Shown: positions 23,042 through 31,924, numbered from the stretch's first letter. The stretch: DNA of 64,000 nucleotides from DAOTXN01 sp034435435 (GCA_034435435.1 DAOTXN010000122.1:1-64000), one strand, 5' to 3'. Made by a program: numbers and translations. Notes: generated from the letters alone by a model not told the origin.

Positions 23042-25663
23042 ATGGCGCGTAGAAAAAAATCAAGCCCGGCTCAAATGGCTTTATTGGAGCTATCGCTCAA
23101 GACCGCGCCGTGCGTGCCCGCCATTCGCCGAGAAGTGCGGGATTGGGTGGACGGCGGCTACAAAGGCGCGACTCCCACGACCAAAACGTTGCTCGGCTAC
23201 TGGTTTCGCACCGATCATCGCCTGCCAAACGGCGCCAAGTTTCAGTATTACTATTTTCAGCGCGAGGCGATAGAGACGCTCATCTATTTGTACGAGGTGG
23301 CCCAAAAGCGGCGCCACAAAGACTTGCTCGAAGCCTACGCCCAGGCCGCCGCTGCCCAGACGGGCGGGCAATTGCGGCTGCTGCAATACGACGACTATCC
23401 CCGCTATTGCATCAAAATGGCGACCGGCAGCGGCAAAACCAAGCTCATCGCTCTGGCGGTGGCCTGGCAATACTTTAACGCCGTTTTAGAGGACGCCAGC
23501 CGTTACGCCAGGACCAGCCTGATTATTGCCCCTAACGTCATCGTGTTTGAGCGGCTGCGCACCGATTTCGCGGGCGGGCGGGTGTTTCGCGCCGATCCCG
23601 TCATCCCGCCGGAGCTAAAGCTCTTTTGGGACGTGGAATTCTATATGCGTGGGGATAGCGAGCGGGCCAGCTCCGAAGGCGCGCTGTACCTGACCAACGT
23701 CCAGCAACTTTACGAGCGCGACGACGCAGCCGGCGCCAACGATGAACCGGACATTATGACGGCAGTGCTCGGCCCCAAACCGCCCGCGCAGACCATCCAG
23801 GTGGAAAGCTTTGATACGCGCATTCTCGCGCGTGGAGGACCGGTTTTGGTGGCAAACGACGAGGCCCACCACACGCACGACGAAGAAAACGAGTGGAGCA
23901 AGACGGTACGTCGTCTGCACCACGCACTTTCATCCACGCCGCACGGAGGAGGGACAGAGGGGGGACGCGGCGTCATTCAACTCGACATGTCGGCCACGCC
24001 GCGCTATAGCAAAGGCTCGCTTTTTACCTGGACGGTTTTCGACTATCCGCTCAAACAAGCCATTCTCGACAACGTGATCAAGCGACCGATCAAGGGGGTT
24101 GCCAAGGGCATCCGAGAAGTTCCCTCGGACATTGCCAGCGTGCGTTATCAGGCTTATCTGACCGCCGGTGTGGAGCGGTGGCGCGAATATCGCGATCAGT
24201 TGGCCCCTCTCAAGCGCAAACCGGTTCTGTTTGTGATGATGAACAGCACCAAGCAAGCCGACGAGGTGAGCGATTATTTGCGCACCAAGTACCCCGGTGA
24301 GTTCGCCGGGGACAAACTGCTCGTGATTCACACTGACAGAGCCGGCGAAGTTTCCAAGAACGACATCGAAGCTGCACGGCAAGCTTCCCAAGAGATAGAC
24401 CTGGGTACAAGCCCCATCAACTGCATCGTCAGCGTGCTGATGCTGCGCGAAGGCTGGGACGTGCAGAGCGTCACGGTCGTGGTCGGATTGCGTCCCTACA
24501 CGGCCAAGGCCAACATCTTGCCGGAGCAAACCATTGGCCGGGGATTGCGACTCATGTTCCGAGGCAACCCCGGCGATCCGACTTTCCGCGAGCGGGTAGA
24601 CGTGATCGGCAACAAAGCCTTTATCGAGTTTGTGGAGCAATTGGAGCGCGACGAGGACATCGAGTTCGAGACGGTTGATCTGGACAAAGACCGGGTAGTG
24701 ATTGAAACCATCTTTCCCGATCCAGCAAAAATCGCCTACGACATTGCCGTGCCTGTGCTCAGCCCCATTCTGACCCGCAAGCGCACACTCAAAGAAGAGA
24801 TTGACGCGCTGGATGTTTCCAAGTTTCAGACGCCCCGCCTGCCCAAAAAAGAAGGGGATTCGGCTGCCGAAGAGTTTATCTACGAGGGTTACGACATCAT
24901 CACGCTGGAAAAGCTGATTGAGCGGGAATATACGCTACCTCAAGTCCGAACCTCGCAGGAGGTCATTTCTTATTACGCCAAACGCATCGCTGCGGACCTG
25001 AAGCTGCCTTCTCAATTCGCCGCTCTCGTTCCCAAGATTAAAGAGTTTCTACAGACCAAAGCCTTTGGCGAACCGGTTGATCTAGACGACCCGGCGATGG
25101 TCAAGGCGATTGCGCATCCTGTGGCCCAACACGTCACGGTCAAGGTATTCGTCGCCGCTTTGCGCGAGGCCGTGGTCGAAGAGCAAACACCCGTTCTCGA
25201 ACAAGCCGGGCGCAAGCTCTCTGCGACCGAAGGTTTTCCCTGGTCTCGCCCGACGCTGGCGGCTGCCAAGACTGTCTTTAACCTCGTCGCGGCTGACAAC
25301 GAGTTTGAGAAAGCCTTTGCCCTCTTTCTCGAAAAAGCGCCCGACGTGCTTTGCTTTGCCAAGCTCCCAGAGCGATTCAATTTTACTATTCCCTACACCG
25401 ACTCTGCGGCCAATCTGCGCTATTATGAGCCAGACTTTGTCGCGGCCACGACGGGCGGTGTGCATCACCTGATCGAGACCAAAGGGCGCGAAGATATTGA
25501 CGTCAAACACAAAGACCGCGCTGCGCAATTGTGGTGTGAAAACGCCACGGTCTTGACCGGCGTCGAGTGGGTTTTTAGAAAGGTTCTTCAAAAGGAATTT
25601 GAAAAGCTTCAACCGACCGATTTTGAAGATTTGGTCGCTTTGGATACCGTCGTGGTCGGATAG
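23042..25663 (+). CDS. Type III restriction endonuclease-like Res subunit (helicase-nuclease)
   Basis: An 873-residue protein. Start chosen at the ATG giving MARRKKSS with GGAGG 10 nt upstream; a longer frame would overlap the RAYT gene. SF2 helicase motifs: Walker A ATGSGKT near 130, DEAH near 285, MSATPRYSKG near 318, and LPEQTIGRGLRLM near 495 as motif VI. At the C-terminus YEPDF and LIETKGRED (about 800-820) form a PD-(D/E)xK nuclease site. It should translocate along DNA with ATP and cleave unmodified DNA together with the Mod protein. Intact despite the transposase between it and mod, so it may still be expressed from its own or read-through transcript. Confidence 0.9.
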   Translation: MARRKKSSPAQMALLELSLKTAPCVPAIRREVRDWVDGGYKGATPTTKTLLGYWFRTDHRLPNGAKFQYYYFQREAIETLIYLYEVAQKRRHKDLLEAYAQAAAAQTGGQLRLLQYDDYPRYCIKMATGSGKTKLIALAVAWQYFNAVLEDASRYARTSLIIAPNVIVFERLRTDFAGGRVFRADPVIPPELKLFWDVEFYMRGDSERASSEGALYLTNVQQLYERDDAAGANDEPDIMTAVLGPKPPAQTIQVESFDTRILARGGPVLVANDEAHHTHDEENEWSKTVRRLHHALSSTPHGGGTEGGRGVIQLDMSATPRYSKGSLFTWTVFDYPLKQAILDNVIKRPIKGVAKGIREVPSDIASVRYQAYLTAGVERWREYRDQLAPLKRKPVLFVMMNSTKQADEVSDYLRTKYPGEFAGDKLLVIHTDRAGEVSKNDIEAARQASQEIDLGTSPINCIVSVLMLREGWDVQSVTVVVGLRPYTAKANILPEQTIGRGLRLMFRGNPGDPTFRERVDVIGNKAFIEFVEQLERDEDIEFETVDLDKDRVVIETIFPDPAKIAYDIAVPVLSPILTRKRTLKEEIDALDVSKFQTPRLPKKEGDSAAEEFIYEGYDIITLEKLIEREYTLPQVRTSQEVISYYAKRIAADLKLPSQFAALVPKIKEFLQTKAFGEPVDLDDPAMVKAIAHPVAQHVTVKVFVAALREAVVEEQTPVLEQAGRKLSATEGFPWSRPTLAAAKTVFNLVAADNEFEKAFALFLEKAPDVLCFAKLPERFNFTIPYTDSAANLRYYEPDFVAATTGGVHHLIETKGREDIDVKHKDRAAQLWCENATVLTGVEWVFRKVLQKEFEKLQPTDFEDLVALDTVVVG

Positions 25664-25726
25664 GGCAAAATTCTCATCACCTTCCAGAAAGCTCCGAGCT
25701 TCCCGGAAGATAGAAAAGAGGTGAGG

Positions 25727-26230
25727 ATGGACGTCAGAGATATTATCCGGTCGCAATTCGCGGCCGCGCTCGAAATGCTCAAGCAAGCCATCATTCAATG
25801 CCCCGCGTCGCTGTGGGATGAGCGGGCCTACAAGAACCCGTTCTGGCACATCGCGTACCACGCGCTCTTTTATACCCACCTGTACCTGCAACCCGCCGAA
25901 CAGGACTTTCAACCGTGGGCCAAGCACCGCGCCGAGTACAACTTTATGGGTCGCCTGCCGTGGCCGCCGCACGCAGAGCCAAAGATCGGCGAGCCGTACA
26001 CGCAGCAGGAGCTGCTTGACTATCACGCGCTGGTTTGCGAGCAAGTGGAAAAACAGGTCGCTGTTTTGAATCTTGACGCCGCGTCCGGTTTCTATTGGCT
26101 GCCCTTTGGCAAGCTGGAGCTCCAATTCTACAGCATTCGACACCTTCAGCAGCACACGGGCGAGCTGTGTGAACGGCTAGGGGCCAGCGGTGACGTGGAA
26201 ATCGACTGGGTGGGGATAAAGCACAACTAG
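25727..26230 (+). CDS. DinB-like four-helix protein
   Basis: A 167-residue protein predicted to be largely helical. FWHIAYHALFYTHLYL (about 39-54) and IRHLQQHTGELCERLG (about 134-149) supply His residues arranged as in the DinB/YfiT metal-binding helix bundle. DinB-like proteins often act as thiol-dependent transferases or have unknown roles. I prefer the ATG over a GTG two codons earlier because AGAGG is better spaced. A HAD-type gene follows 3 nt after its stop, so they are probably cotranscribed. The exact reaction is unknown. Confidence 0.7.
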   Translation: MDVRDIIRSQFAAALEMLKQAIIQCPASLWDERAYKNPFWHIAYHALFYTHLYLQPAEQDFQPWAKHRAEYNFMGRLPWPPHAEPKIGEPYTQQELLDYHALVCEQVEKQVAVLNLDAASGFYWLPFGKLELQFYSIRHLQQHTGELCERLGASGDVEIDWVGIKHN

Positions 26231-26233
26231 AAC

Positions 26234-26941
26234 ATGTTCGACTTGATCGCCTTTGACGCGGATGATACCCTCTGGCACTCCGAAAGCCTGTACGCCGGGA
26301 TGCAAGAACGTTTCGCGCAACTGCTGGCCTGCTATCACCCCCCGGCGTATGTCGCGCAGAAACTCCACCAGACCGAGATGCGCAATCTTCAATACTATGG
26401 GTACGGCCTCAAGGGCTTTACGCTGTCGTTGATCGAAACGGCCATCGAGCTGACCCAGGGGCGCATTTCGGGCGCAGAAATTCTTCAAGTGATTGACCTG
26501 GCCAAAGCCGCGCTGACAGCGGAGGTGCAGCTTTTGGACCACGCGCAGGATACCCTGGCGCAGTTGGCGGATCAATACCCCTTGATGTTGATCACCAAAG
26601 GCGATCTGTTCGATCAGGAAGCCAAGCTGGCCCGCTCGGGGCTTGAGTCATACTTTCAACACGTCGAAATCGTGAGCGAAAAGACGCGCCGCACTTATGC
26701 CGCTTTGCTCGCCCGGCGTCAGCTTGTTCCCGCGCGATTTCTGATGGTCGGCAACTCGTTGCGCTCAGACATCCTGCCGGTGGTGGAACTGGGCGGCCGG
26801 GCCGTGCACATTCCTTATCACATCACCTGGGCCCACGAGAGTGTCGTTCTCGCAGACGCGGATCGAGAAAGATACTTTGAGCTGCAGCATCTGGGGCTTT
26901 TGCCGGCGTTGCTCGAAAGGCTGCGCCACGCTCAAGCGTGA
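26234..26941 (+). CDS. HAD-superfamily hydrolase
   Basis: A 235-residue HAD protein. Motif I is FDADDTLW (residues 7-14) with Asp8 as nucleophile and Asp10 as acid/base; motif II threonine lies in LMLITKGD (about 117-124); motif III Lys is probably in VSEKTRRTY (about 148); motif IV is VGNSLRSDI (about 174-182), with Asp at the end. A helical cap lies between motifs I and II. It would dephosphorylate a small metabolite. Coupled to the DinB-like gene upstream and, by a GTGA overlap, to the broken glycosyltransferase downstream. Confidence 0.88.
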   Translation: MFDLIAFDADDTLWHSESLYAGMQERFAQLLACYHPPAYVAQKLHQTEMRNLQYYGYGLKGFTLSLIETAIELTQGRISGAEILQVIDLAKAALTAEVQLLDHAQDTLAQLADQYPLMLITKGDLFDQEAKLARSGLESYFQHVEIVSEKTRRTYAALLARRQLVPARFLMVGNSLRSDILPVVELGGRAVHIPYHITWAHESVVLADADRERYFELQHLGLLPALLERLRHAQA

Positions 26942-27360
26942 ATTTGGGCGTGGGCCGTATGGCGCAGGGAGAATCAAAATCGGGTCAAATGTCCAGGTTT
27001 CTTTTCACCACCCTTCCTTCCAACGATCTGGGACTGCTCACGCGCTCTCTGCCGATTGCTGATGAGCTGGCGCAACGCGGGCACGAGGTTCTCTTTTGCA
27101 GCCCGGCCGTGGCGCCCAGCACATTGATCGCGGAAGCCGGCTTTCCCAACCTGCTCCCCAGGCATCCAGTGTACCATCTCATGGCGGCGGAATTGAGCGG
27201 ACGCGGGCTGTACCGCCTCCTACGGTCGGAACGGCTCAAGCAGGACTTTGGCAATCTGTTCGGCTTTGCGCGCCAGCTCGTTCGCTGCATCCCCACGAGG
27301 TTGGCCCCCGGCGCCTCGGAAATCTGGAGCGTGGACCATCTGGCGGCTCTGGAATGTTGA
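26938..27360 (+). pseudogene. UGT-type glycosyltransferase, N-terminal half before a frameshift
   Basis: The GTG overlaps the HAD stop (GTGA); an internal ATG at 26989 giving SRFLFTTLPSNDLG is the start expected of the family. The part present covers the first Rossmann half of a GT1/UGT-like enzyme (LPIADELAQRGHEVLFCS). The frame stops at 27358-27360 in VDHLAALEC, exactly where homologues would continue, and the continuation is found in another frame from 27354 (SERFVRSSCDALLELI). So the gene is split by a shift near 27345-27360. It could be a sequencing error, a real mutation or a coupled split (ATGTTGA overlap). Confidence 0.75.
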
Positions 27361-28343
27361 GCGAGCGTTTCGTGCGCAGCAGTTGCGACGCGTTGCTAGA
27401 GCTGATCGTCGCTTCCGGCGCGGATGTGGTGGTGGATTTCTGGAATCCTTTTGCTTGCGTGGCCGCCCGGATCGCTCAAAAGCCTCTGGCGACGGTCATC
27501 CAGGCCGACATGCACCCGCACAGCCGGGGGTTCATGTGGTGGAAAGAGCCGCCGCCCGACGCGCCCACGCCGGTCCCGGTTTTGAACCGGGTGCTGGCGA
27601 AATACGGTCTACCGGCCGTGCGCAAGACCGAGGAACTCTGCGTAGGCGATTTGACCCTGGTGGTGGGCATGCCGGAAACGGACCCGCTGCCAGAAACGGC
27701 CCAGGTGACGTATATCGGCCCGCTGCTGTGGCAAAAGGCGCAGGCCAGGCTGCCGGACTGGATTGACGACCTGAGCCAAGCCAAGCCGTTGATATGGGTG
27801 TATTCGGGCAATCCGCGCTACATGCCCGGCGTCAGCAGTTGGGTCGATTCGGCAGTGGTGGTGCACGCCTGTATCGCGGCGCTGGCAGACCGAGACGTGC
27901 AGGTCGTTTTGACCACCGGTCATCACGCGCTGCCCAAAGGTGTCTTGCCCCTGCCGGATAATTTTCGCTACGCGCCCTATCTCCCCGGTCTGGCAATGGC
28001 AGCCAGAAGCGATGTGCTGATTCACCACGGGGGCTATGGCTCGTGCCAAACCGGGCTGTACGCGGGCACACCGGCGGTCATCATTCCGACCTATTCAGAG
28101 CGCGAAAGCAACGCCCGGCGCATTGCCGCTGCGGGCGCGGGAGAGTATGTGTTGCCGGTGGGCGCTACGGCCAAAAAGCGGCGTGTGCCCGCGGAAGAAC
28201 TATGGGCCAGAGTCAGGCAGGTCCTTTCCGAGCCGTCCTATGCGACGAATGCGCGGCGATTGGGCGCGGAATTGCGCGCGTATGGCGGCGCGCCCCAAGC
28301 GGCGTCGCTTATCGAGGCGTTCGTCCTGCGCGAACGCTGTTGA
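27354..28343 (+). CDS. UGT-type glycosyltransferase, C-terminal part
   Basis: A 329-residue frame. It could start at an ATG that overlaps the preceding stop (ATGTTGA). It contains the remaining N-domain strands (GADVVVDFWNPFACVAARI) and the whole C-terminal nucleotide-sugar domain: WVYSGNPRYMPG, VVLTTGHHALP, FRYAPYLPG and the signature DVLIHHGGYGSCQTGLYAGTPAV. The H-H-G-G block is the sugar-diphosphate-binding motif of GT1 enzymes. Joined to 26938-27360 it makes a normal enzyme of about 450 residues. Likely acceptor: a lipid or small hydrophobic molecule (inference). Confidence 0.8.
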   Translation: MLSERFVRSSCDALLELIVASGADVVVDFWNPFACVAARIAQKPLATVIQADMHPHSRGFMWWKEPPPDAPTPVPVLNRVLAKYGLPAVRKTEELCVGDLTLVVGMPETDPLPETAQVTYIGPLLWQKAQARLPDWIDDLSQAKPLIWVYSGNPRYMPGVSSWVDSAVVVHACIAALADRDVQVVLTTGHHALPKGVLPLPDNFRYAPYLPGLAMAARSDVLIHHGGYGSCQTGLYAGTPAVIIPTYSERESNARRIAAAGAGEYVLPVGATAKKRRVPAEELWARVRQVLSEPSYATNARRLGAELRAYGGAPQAASLIEAFVLRERC

Positions 28344-28377
28344 GCACGTCCGTGCAAAACTTGTAAGGAGAGCGAAG

Positions 28378-28890
28378 ATGCAAGCCCAAACCTATGAGAA
28401 CTTTCCCGCGCGGATCGTCCTTTTGTCCAACGCCGTTGCGATTTCCCTCTATGCGCTCGGAGCAGTCATTCTGGAGGGATGGGGAATCTTCTTTTCCATC
28501 CTCTATGTGCTGTACTGCCTGGGGATGGAAGTCAACGTGCTCAGAAAGAGCTGTGTACACTGCGCTTACTACGGCAAGGTGTGTGGCTTGGGAAAAGGCA
28601 AGCTGTGCGCCTGGCTGTTCCGCCCAGGCGACCCTGAGAAATTCAGCGCCAGAACGGTGACCTGGCGCGATGTCGCGCCGGATATGCTGGTCTTGCTTTT
28701 CCCGCTCGCGGGCGGGGTTGCGCTGTTGATCAAAAGTTTTTCCTGGCCGCTCGCGGCGTTGCTGGCGATCCTCGTGAGCCTCTCGCTGGGCGGCAATGCG
28801 TTCGTGAGAGGCGCGTTTACCTGTAAACACTGCAAACAACGCGAGCTGGGGTGTCCGGCGCAACAATTTTTCGGCGGGGGAAAGAATTGA
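28378..28890 (+). CDS. Cys-rich membrane protein
   Basis: A 170-residue protein with AAGGAG upstream of the ATG. Four hydrophobic segments are visible (about 14-31, 36-50, 101-115, 120-135). Between and after them are Cys groups: CVHCAYYGKVCGLGKGKLC (about 60-78) and CKHCKQRELGC (about 152-162). Such C-x-x-C pairs could bind zinc or another metal at the membrane face. No family is firmly recognised. It follows the glycosyltransferase by 34 nt and could belong to the same transcript. Confidence 0.7.
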   Translation: MQAQTYENFPARIVLLSNAVAISLYALGAVILEGWGIFFSILYVLYCLGMEVNVLRKSCVHCAYYGKVCGLGKGKLCAWLFRPGDPEKFSARTVTWRDVAPDMLVLLFPLAGGVALLIKSFSWPLAALLAILVSLSLGGNAFVRGAFTCKHCKQRELGCPAQQFFGGGKN

Positions 28891-28910
28891 TGGGCAATTG
28901 TGCGGTTTTT

Positions 28911-29879
28911 TCACACGCGAGTTGAGCCTGGCAACCCGCCTGCGCTGCGCGCCGACTGCACGGCCCGCACTACCGCCTCGGCCACTGCTTCGGCGGCATA
29001 CGCGCCGATCAGGTTCACATCAGCCCGCTTGCGCCCGGTAGATAGCGCGAACAGCGTGTCGCCGTCGAACATGGTGTGGGCCGGGCGCACCGTGCGGGCG
29101 ATGCCGTCCTGGGCCATCTGCGCCACTTTGTTGGCCTCTTCCTTCGTCAGGCGGGCGTTGGTCGCCGCCACCCCGATAAGCGTGTTTGAGGCAAACCTGG
29201 CGACCATTTTGCCCAGCCTGCCCTTCATCGTCGCCAGCGTGTCGGCGAATTCCTCAGAATGCGGTTTGCGCGCCCCGGCCAGGATCGCGCCGGTCCGTGG
29301 GTCCACTACATCGCCAAACGGATTCACGGCTACCAACGCCCCTACCACCAACCCGCCGCCCAACGCGACGCTGGCGCTGCCCAGCCCGGATTTCATGGCC
29401 CGACTCGTCCCGAATAGCTTGCCCACCGTCGCCCCCGTTCCTGCGCCCACGTTCCCCTCGGCCACAGGGCCGTCGCTGGCCGCTTCACACGCGGCGTAAC
29501 CCATGGCTGCGTCGGGACGGGCTTGCGGATCGCCCAGGTCCAGGTCGAACAGGATCGCCGCCGGGACAATAGGCACACGCGCCACGCGCGCATCGAAGCC
29601 GATCCCGTGCTCTTCCAGGTAACGCATCACGCCGTCGGCGGCGGCCAGCCCAAAAGCCGAGCCGCCCGCCAGCAACACCGCGTGCACCTCTTGCACCAGG
29701 TGCATCGGGCGCAGCAAATCGGTTTCGCGCGTGCCGGGCGCGCCGCCGCGCTGGTCCACGCCGGCCACCGCTCCCTTTTCGCACAGCACAACCGTACAAC
29801 CGGTCAGCCCCACCAGATCGGTGGCGTGCCCGACCTTGATTCCAGGCACGTCGGTTAGAGTCGCTAATGGTTTTTTCAT
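28911..29879 (-). CDS. P1 family (DmpA/S58) aminopeptidase-like protein
   Basis: A 322-residue protein of the DmpA / peptidase family S58 (Ntn-like, self-processing). Typical stretches: LTDVPGIKVGHATD at the start, GGSAFGLAAADGVMRYLEE (about 73-91), GNVGAGTGATVGK (about 142-154) and TLIGVAATNARLTKEEANKVA (about 232-252). In the family a Ser or Thr just after an Asn-rich turn in the last block becomes the nucleophile after autocleavage; here the sequence around 230-240 has NTL and TNA, so the precise residue is uncertain. It would release N-terminal residues, including D- or beta-amino acids. It converges on the Cys-rich gene. Confidence 0.85.
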   Translation of the reverse strand: MKKPLATLTDVPGIKVGHATDLVGLTGCTVVLCEKGAVAGVDQRGGAPGTRETDLLRPMHLVQEVHAVLLAGGSAFGLAAADGVMRYLEEHGIGFDARVARVPIVPAAILFDLDLGDPQARPDAAMGYAACEAASDGPVAEGNVGAGTGATVGKLFGTSRAMKSGLGSASVALGGGLVVGALVAVNPFGDVVDPRTGAILAGARKPHSEEFADTLATMKGRLGKMVARFASNTLIGVAATNARLTKEEANKVAQMAQDGIARTVRPAHTMFDGDTLFALSTGRKRADVNLIGAYAAEAVAEAVVRAVQSARSAGGLPGSTRV

Positions 29880-29896
29880 TCGCGGAGAAAAATCAC

Positions 29897-30181
29897 TTAT
29901 GCTGTCATAGCCGAGACGAGCATAGGAGCAGACTCGACTTTGGAAAAGGGAAGAATCAAAATTTCGGCCTCCAGGTCGCGTAATGGTTTCAATACGTCAA
30001 CAAGCTGGTCTGTCACGCTACCTGTTGCAAACGGTTCATGGCAACTGGAACAGACCTCGGCCGGAATATCTTTGATGACCACCACGGTGTTAGGAAAAAG
30101 AAAGGGCACGGTTGCTTGCCCGACTCGTAATCGTCCACCGCACAGGGGACAACGGTTATATCTTGCGTGTTCGCCAGTCAT
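29897..30181 (-). CDS. YgiT-type zinc-finger antitoxin-like protein
   Basis: A 94-residue protein. CPLCGG at about 11-16 and CSSC at about 44-47 form the two C-x-x-C knuckles of the YgiT/MqsA zinc finger, with the VVIKDIPAEVC strand typical before the second knuckle. It overlaps the upstream DUF4258 gene by 26 nt. In the MqsR/MqsA and related pairs the zinc-finger protein is the antitoxin. The helix-turn-helix part of full MqsA is missing; the short C-terminus (LVDVLKPLRDLEAEILIL) resembles the stand-alone YgiT type. Confidence 0.82.
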   Translation of the reverse strand: MTGEHARYNRCPLCGGRLRVGQATVPFLFPNTVVVIKDIPAEVCSSCHEPFATGSVTDQLVDVLKPLRDLEAEILILPFSKVESAPMLVSAMTA

Positions 30182-30506
30182 CTGTCCATTCCTCTGAAGA
30201 TGGTTTATACACCGTTACAATAAACAATCGGTCATTGGTTTCATCTATGGCTACTACAGCATGAAGCAGGTCGCCGGTTGTTAATTGGCCCATCACAAGA
30301 CAATCTGGGAGGGGGCGATGTATAGCTGGATAGTCCTCGATGACCTCGCAGCCTGCAAGCGCCGCTTCCACTTCCTCACGACTCCAGTTTTCGTTTACCA
30401 GCTCTGCAATGCCGTGACGAGACCAACGTATCTTGGAGCCTTCCGGTTCTAATCGGTTTTGACGCGCAACTCGACGGATCAAGTATTCCTTTTCGTCTGC
30501 GGTCAT
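30156..30506 (-). CDS. DUF4258 protein, putative toxin
   Basis: A 116-residue protein. IRWSRHGIAELVNEN followed by SREEVEAALAGCEVIEDYP, then DCLVMGQ and LHAVVAID, INDR-like and IVTVYKP match the DUF4258 pattern: conserved S-x-H, E-x-x, Y-P and the final V-Y-K/P strand. The family is related to RelE/MqsR-type toxins and is regularly followed by a YgiT zinc-finger gene, as here. Likely activity: RNA cleavage or translation inhibition (inferred from family). A TTGCGC/TACAAT promoter overlaps the end of coaBC. Confidence 0.75.
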   Translation of the reverse strand: MTADEKEYLIRRVARQNRLEPEGSKIRWSRHGIAELVNENWSREEVEAALAGCEVIEDYPAIHRPLPDCLVMGQLTTGDLLHAVVAIDETNDRLFIVTVYKPSSEEWTDDWRTRKI

Positions 30507-30515
30507 CGTATCTCC

Positions 30516-30543
30516 ATTGTAACATGACCTGTTTCACGCGCAA
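30516..30543 (-). promoter_or_regulatory. Predicted promoter of the DUF4258/YgiT pair, TTGCGC-16-TACAAT
   Basis: Minus-strand TTGCGC lies within the last codons of coaBC and TACAAT just after its stop, 10 nt before the toxin-like start codon. It would allow the pair to be expressed independently of coaBC. Confidence 0.45.
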
Positions 30544-31778
30544 CCGCTTCGCTCTAACAGAGTAACAACTCGCTCCACCACCGCCTCGGCCACGGCCGAC
30601 TTGGACATCAGCGGCAGCGACTCGACGCCCCCCTCCCGTCCGATCAGCAGCACCCGGTTCGTCTCGCCCGCAAACCCGGCGTCGGGCGCGGCGATGTCGT
30701 TAGCGACGATCAGGTCCAGGTTTTTGGCCGCCAGCTTGGCCTGGGCGTTCTCGAGCAAATCTTGCGATTCGGCGGCAAAACCGACCACAGTTCGAGGGTA
30801 TCCCGTATCGGCGCGTTGGGCAGCGACGGCGGTCAAAATATCGGGCGTGCGGGTCAGCGTCAGCGTCAAATCGCCCAGACCTTTTTTGATCTTGTGAGCG
30901 GCGACCGCGCCCGGCGTATAGTCGGCCACCGCTGCGGACATGAGCAGCAGGTCGGCGTTTTCACAAGCGGCCAGCGTCGCATCGCACATCTCTTGAGCCA
31001 AAGTCACGTCTACCCGTTCTGCGCCGACCGGCGTCGGCAATCCAACCGGACCGGCGACGAGCGTGACGCCGGCCCCTCGGTCCAGCGCGGCCTGGGCCAA
31101 CGCGAAACCCTGTTTCCCCGACGACGGATTGCTCAGAAAGCGCACCGGGTCGATGAACTCACGGGTCGGCCCGGCGGTGACGACGACCCGCCGACCCGCC
31201 AGCGGCCCGTTCAGCCCCAACACACGCCGCACGTGGCCCAGCAGCTCGTCCGGCTCGATCAGCCGCCCCTCACCCTCCAGGCCCGACGCCATCCGCCCGC
31301 GCGCCGGTCCTGCGAAATGCACGCCCCGCGCCCGCAGCGTGGCGACGTTGGCCTGGGTAGCGGGATGGGCGTACATACCGATGTCCATCGCCGGGGCCGC
31401 CAACACCGGGCAGCGCGCGGCCAGCGCCAGCGTCGAGAGCAGATTGTCGGCCAGGCCGTGGGCCAGCTTGGCCAGCGTGTTGGCCGTGGCCGGGGCGATC
31501 ACGAGCAGGTCGGCGTCGTGCGCCAGTCCCACGTGGGCGATGTGCGTCGAAAGCCCGGCGGTCGGGGCCTGCCACAAATCGGCGTACACCGGGCGTCCGG
31601 TGAGCGATTGAAAAGTGAGCGGGGTCACAAAGCGCGTGGCGGCCTCGGTCAACACCACGTCCACCTGCGCGCCGGCCTGGGTCAGGTGGCTGGCCAGCGT
31701 GCAGACCTTGTAGGCGGCGATGCCGCCCGTGACGCCGAGCAGGATGCGTTTGTCACACAGCAGAGAAATAGGCTCCAT
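30534..31778 (-). CDS. coaBC: Bifunctional phosphopantothenoylcysteine decarboxylase / phosphopantothenate-cysteine ligase
   Basis: A 414-residue CoaBC, usual length. Start chosen at the ATG giving EPISLLCDKRIL, just before the flavoprotein fold; a longer frame exists but has no support. CoaC part (1-180): LLGVTGGIAAYK, HIAHVGLAHDADLLVIAPAT with the catalytic His, and APAMDIGMY. CoaB part (190-414): VVVTAGPTREFIDPVRFLSN, SSGKQGFALA and VGFAAESQD. It joins cysteine to 4'-phosphopantothenate and decarboxylates the product with FMN, two steps of coenzyme A synthesis in the cytoplasm. A TATAAT lies about 70 nt upstream of the start. Confidence 0.95.
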   Translation of the reverse strand: MEPISLLCDKRILLGVTGGIAAYKVCTLASHLTQAGAQVDVVLTEAATRFVTPLTFQSLTGRPVYADLWQAPTAGLSTHIAHVGLAHDADLLVIAPATANTLAKLAHGLADNLLSTLALAARCPVLAAPAMDIGMYAHPATQANVATLRARGVHFAGPARGRMASGLEGEGRLIEPDELLGHVRRVLGLNGPLAGRRVVVTAGPTREFIDPVRFLSNPSSGKQGFALAQAALDRGAGVTLVAGPVGLPTPVGAERVDVTLAQEMCDATLAACENADLLLMSAAVADYTPGAVAAHKIKKGLGDLTLTLTRTPDILTAVAAQRADTGYPRTVVGFAAESQDLLENAQAKLAAKNLDLIVANDIAAPDAGFAGETNRVLLIGREGGVESLPLMSKSAVAEAVVERVVTLLERSGCA

Positions 31779-31895
31779 TTTCCATCGTGTCCCGGATTCT
31801 TTGTAGTTAAGCAAACTTTTGGATATGATCGCCGAGCACCGGCAGTCCAATTATATCAGAGAATGGCGCGAGAAGGAATGAGAACCAAGTGAGAA

Positions 31896-31924
31896 TTGAC
31901 CCATCGAGCGGCCCGGCGTATAAT
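31896..31924 (+). promoter_or_regulatory. Promoter of the DUF456/PMT operon, TTGACC-17-TATAAT
   Basis: Near-consensus boxes with optimal 17-nt spacing, 35 nt upstream of the GTG start at 31959. It is divergent from coaBC. Confidence 0.7.

Noticed and set aside
23042..25663. A type I HsdR or a defence helicase rather than type III Res
   Set aside because: The order mod-res, beta-class Mod and the C-terminal PD-ExK site after the helicase fit type III; no specificity subunit is adjacent.
29897..30506. A true MqsRA pair
   Set aside because: The zinc-finger protein lacks the helix-turn-helix half of MqsA and the partner matches DUF4258 better than MqsR.
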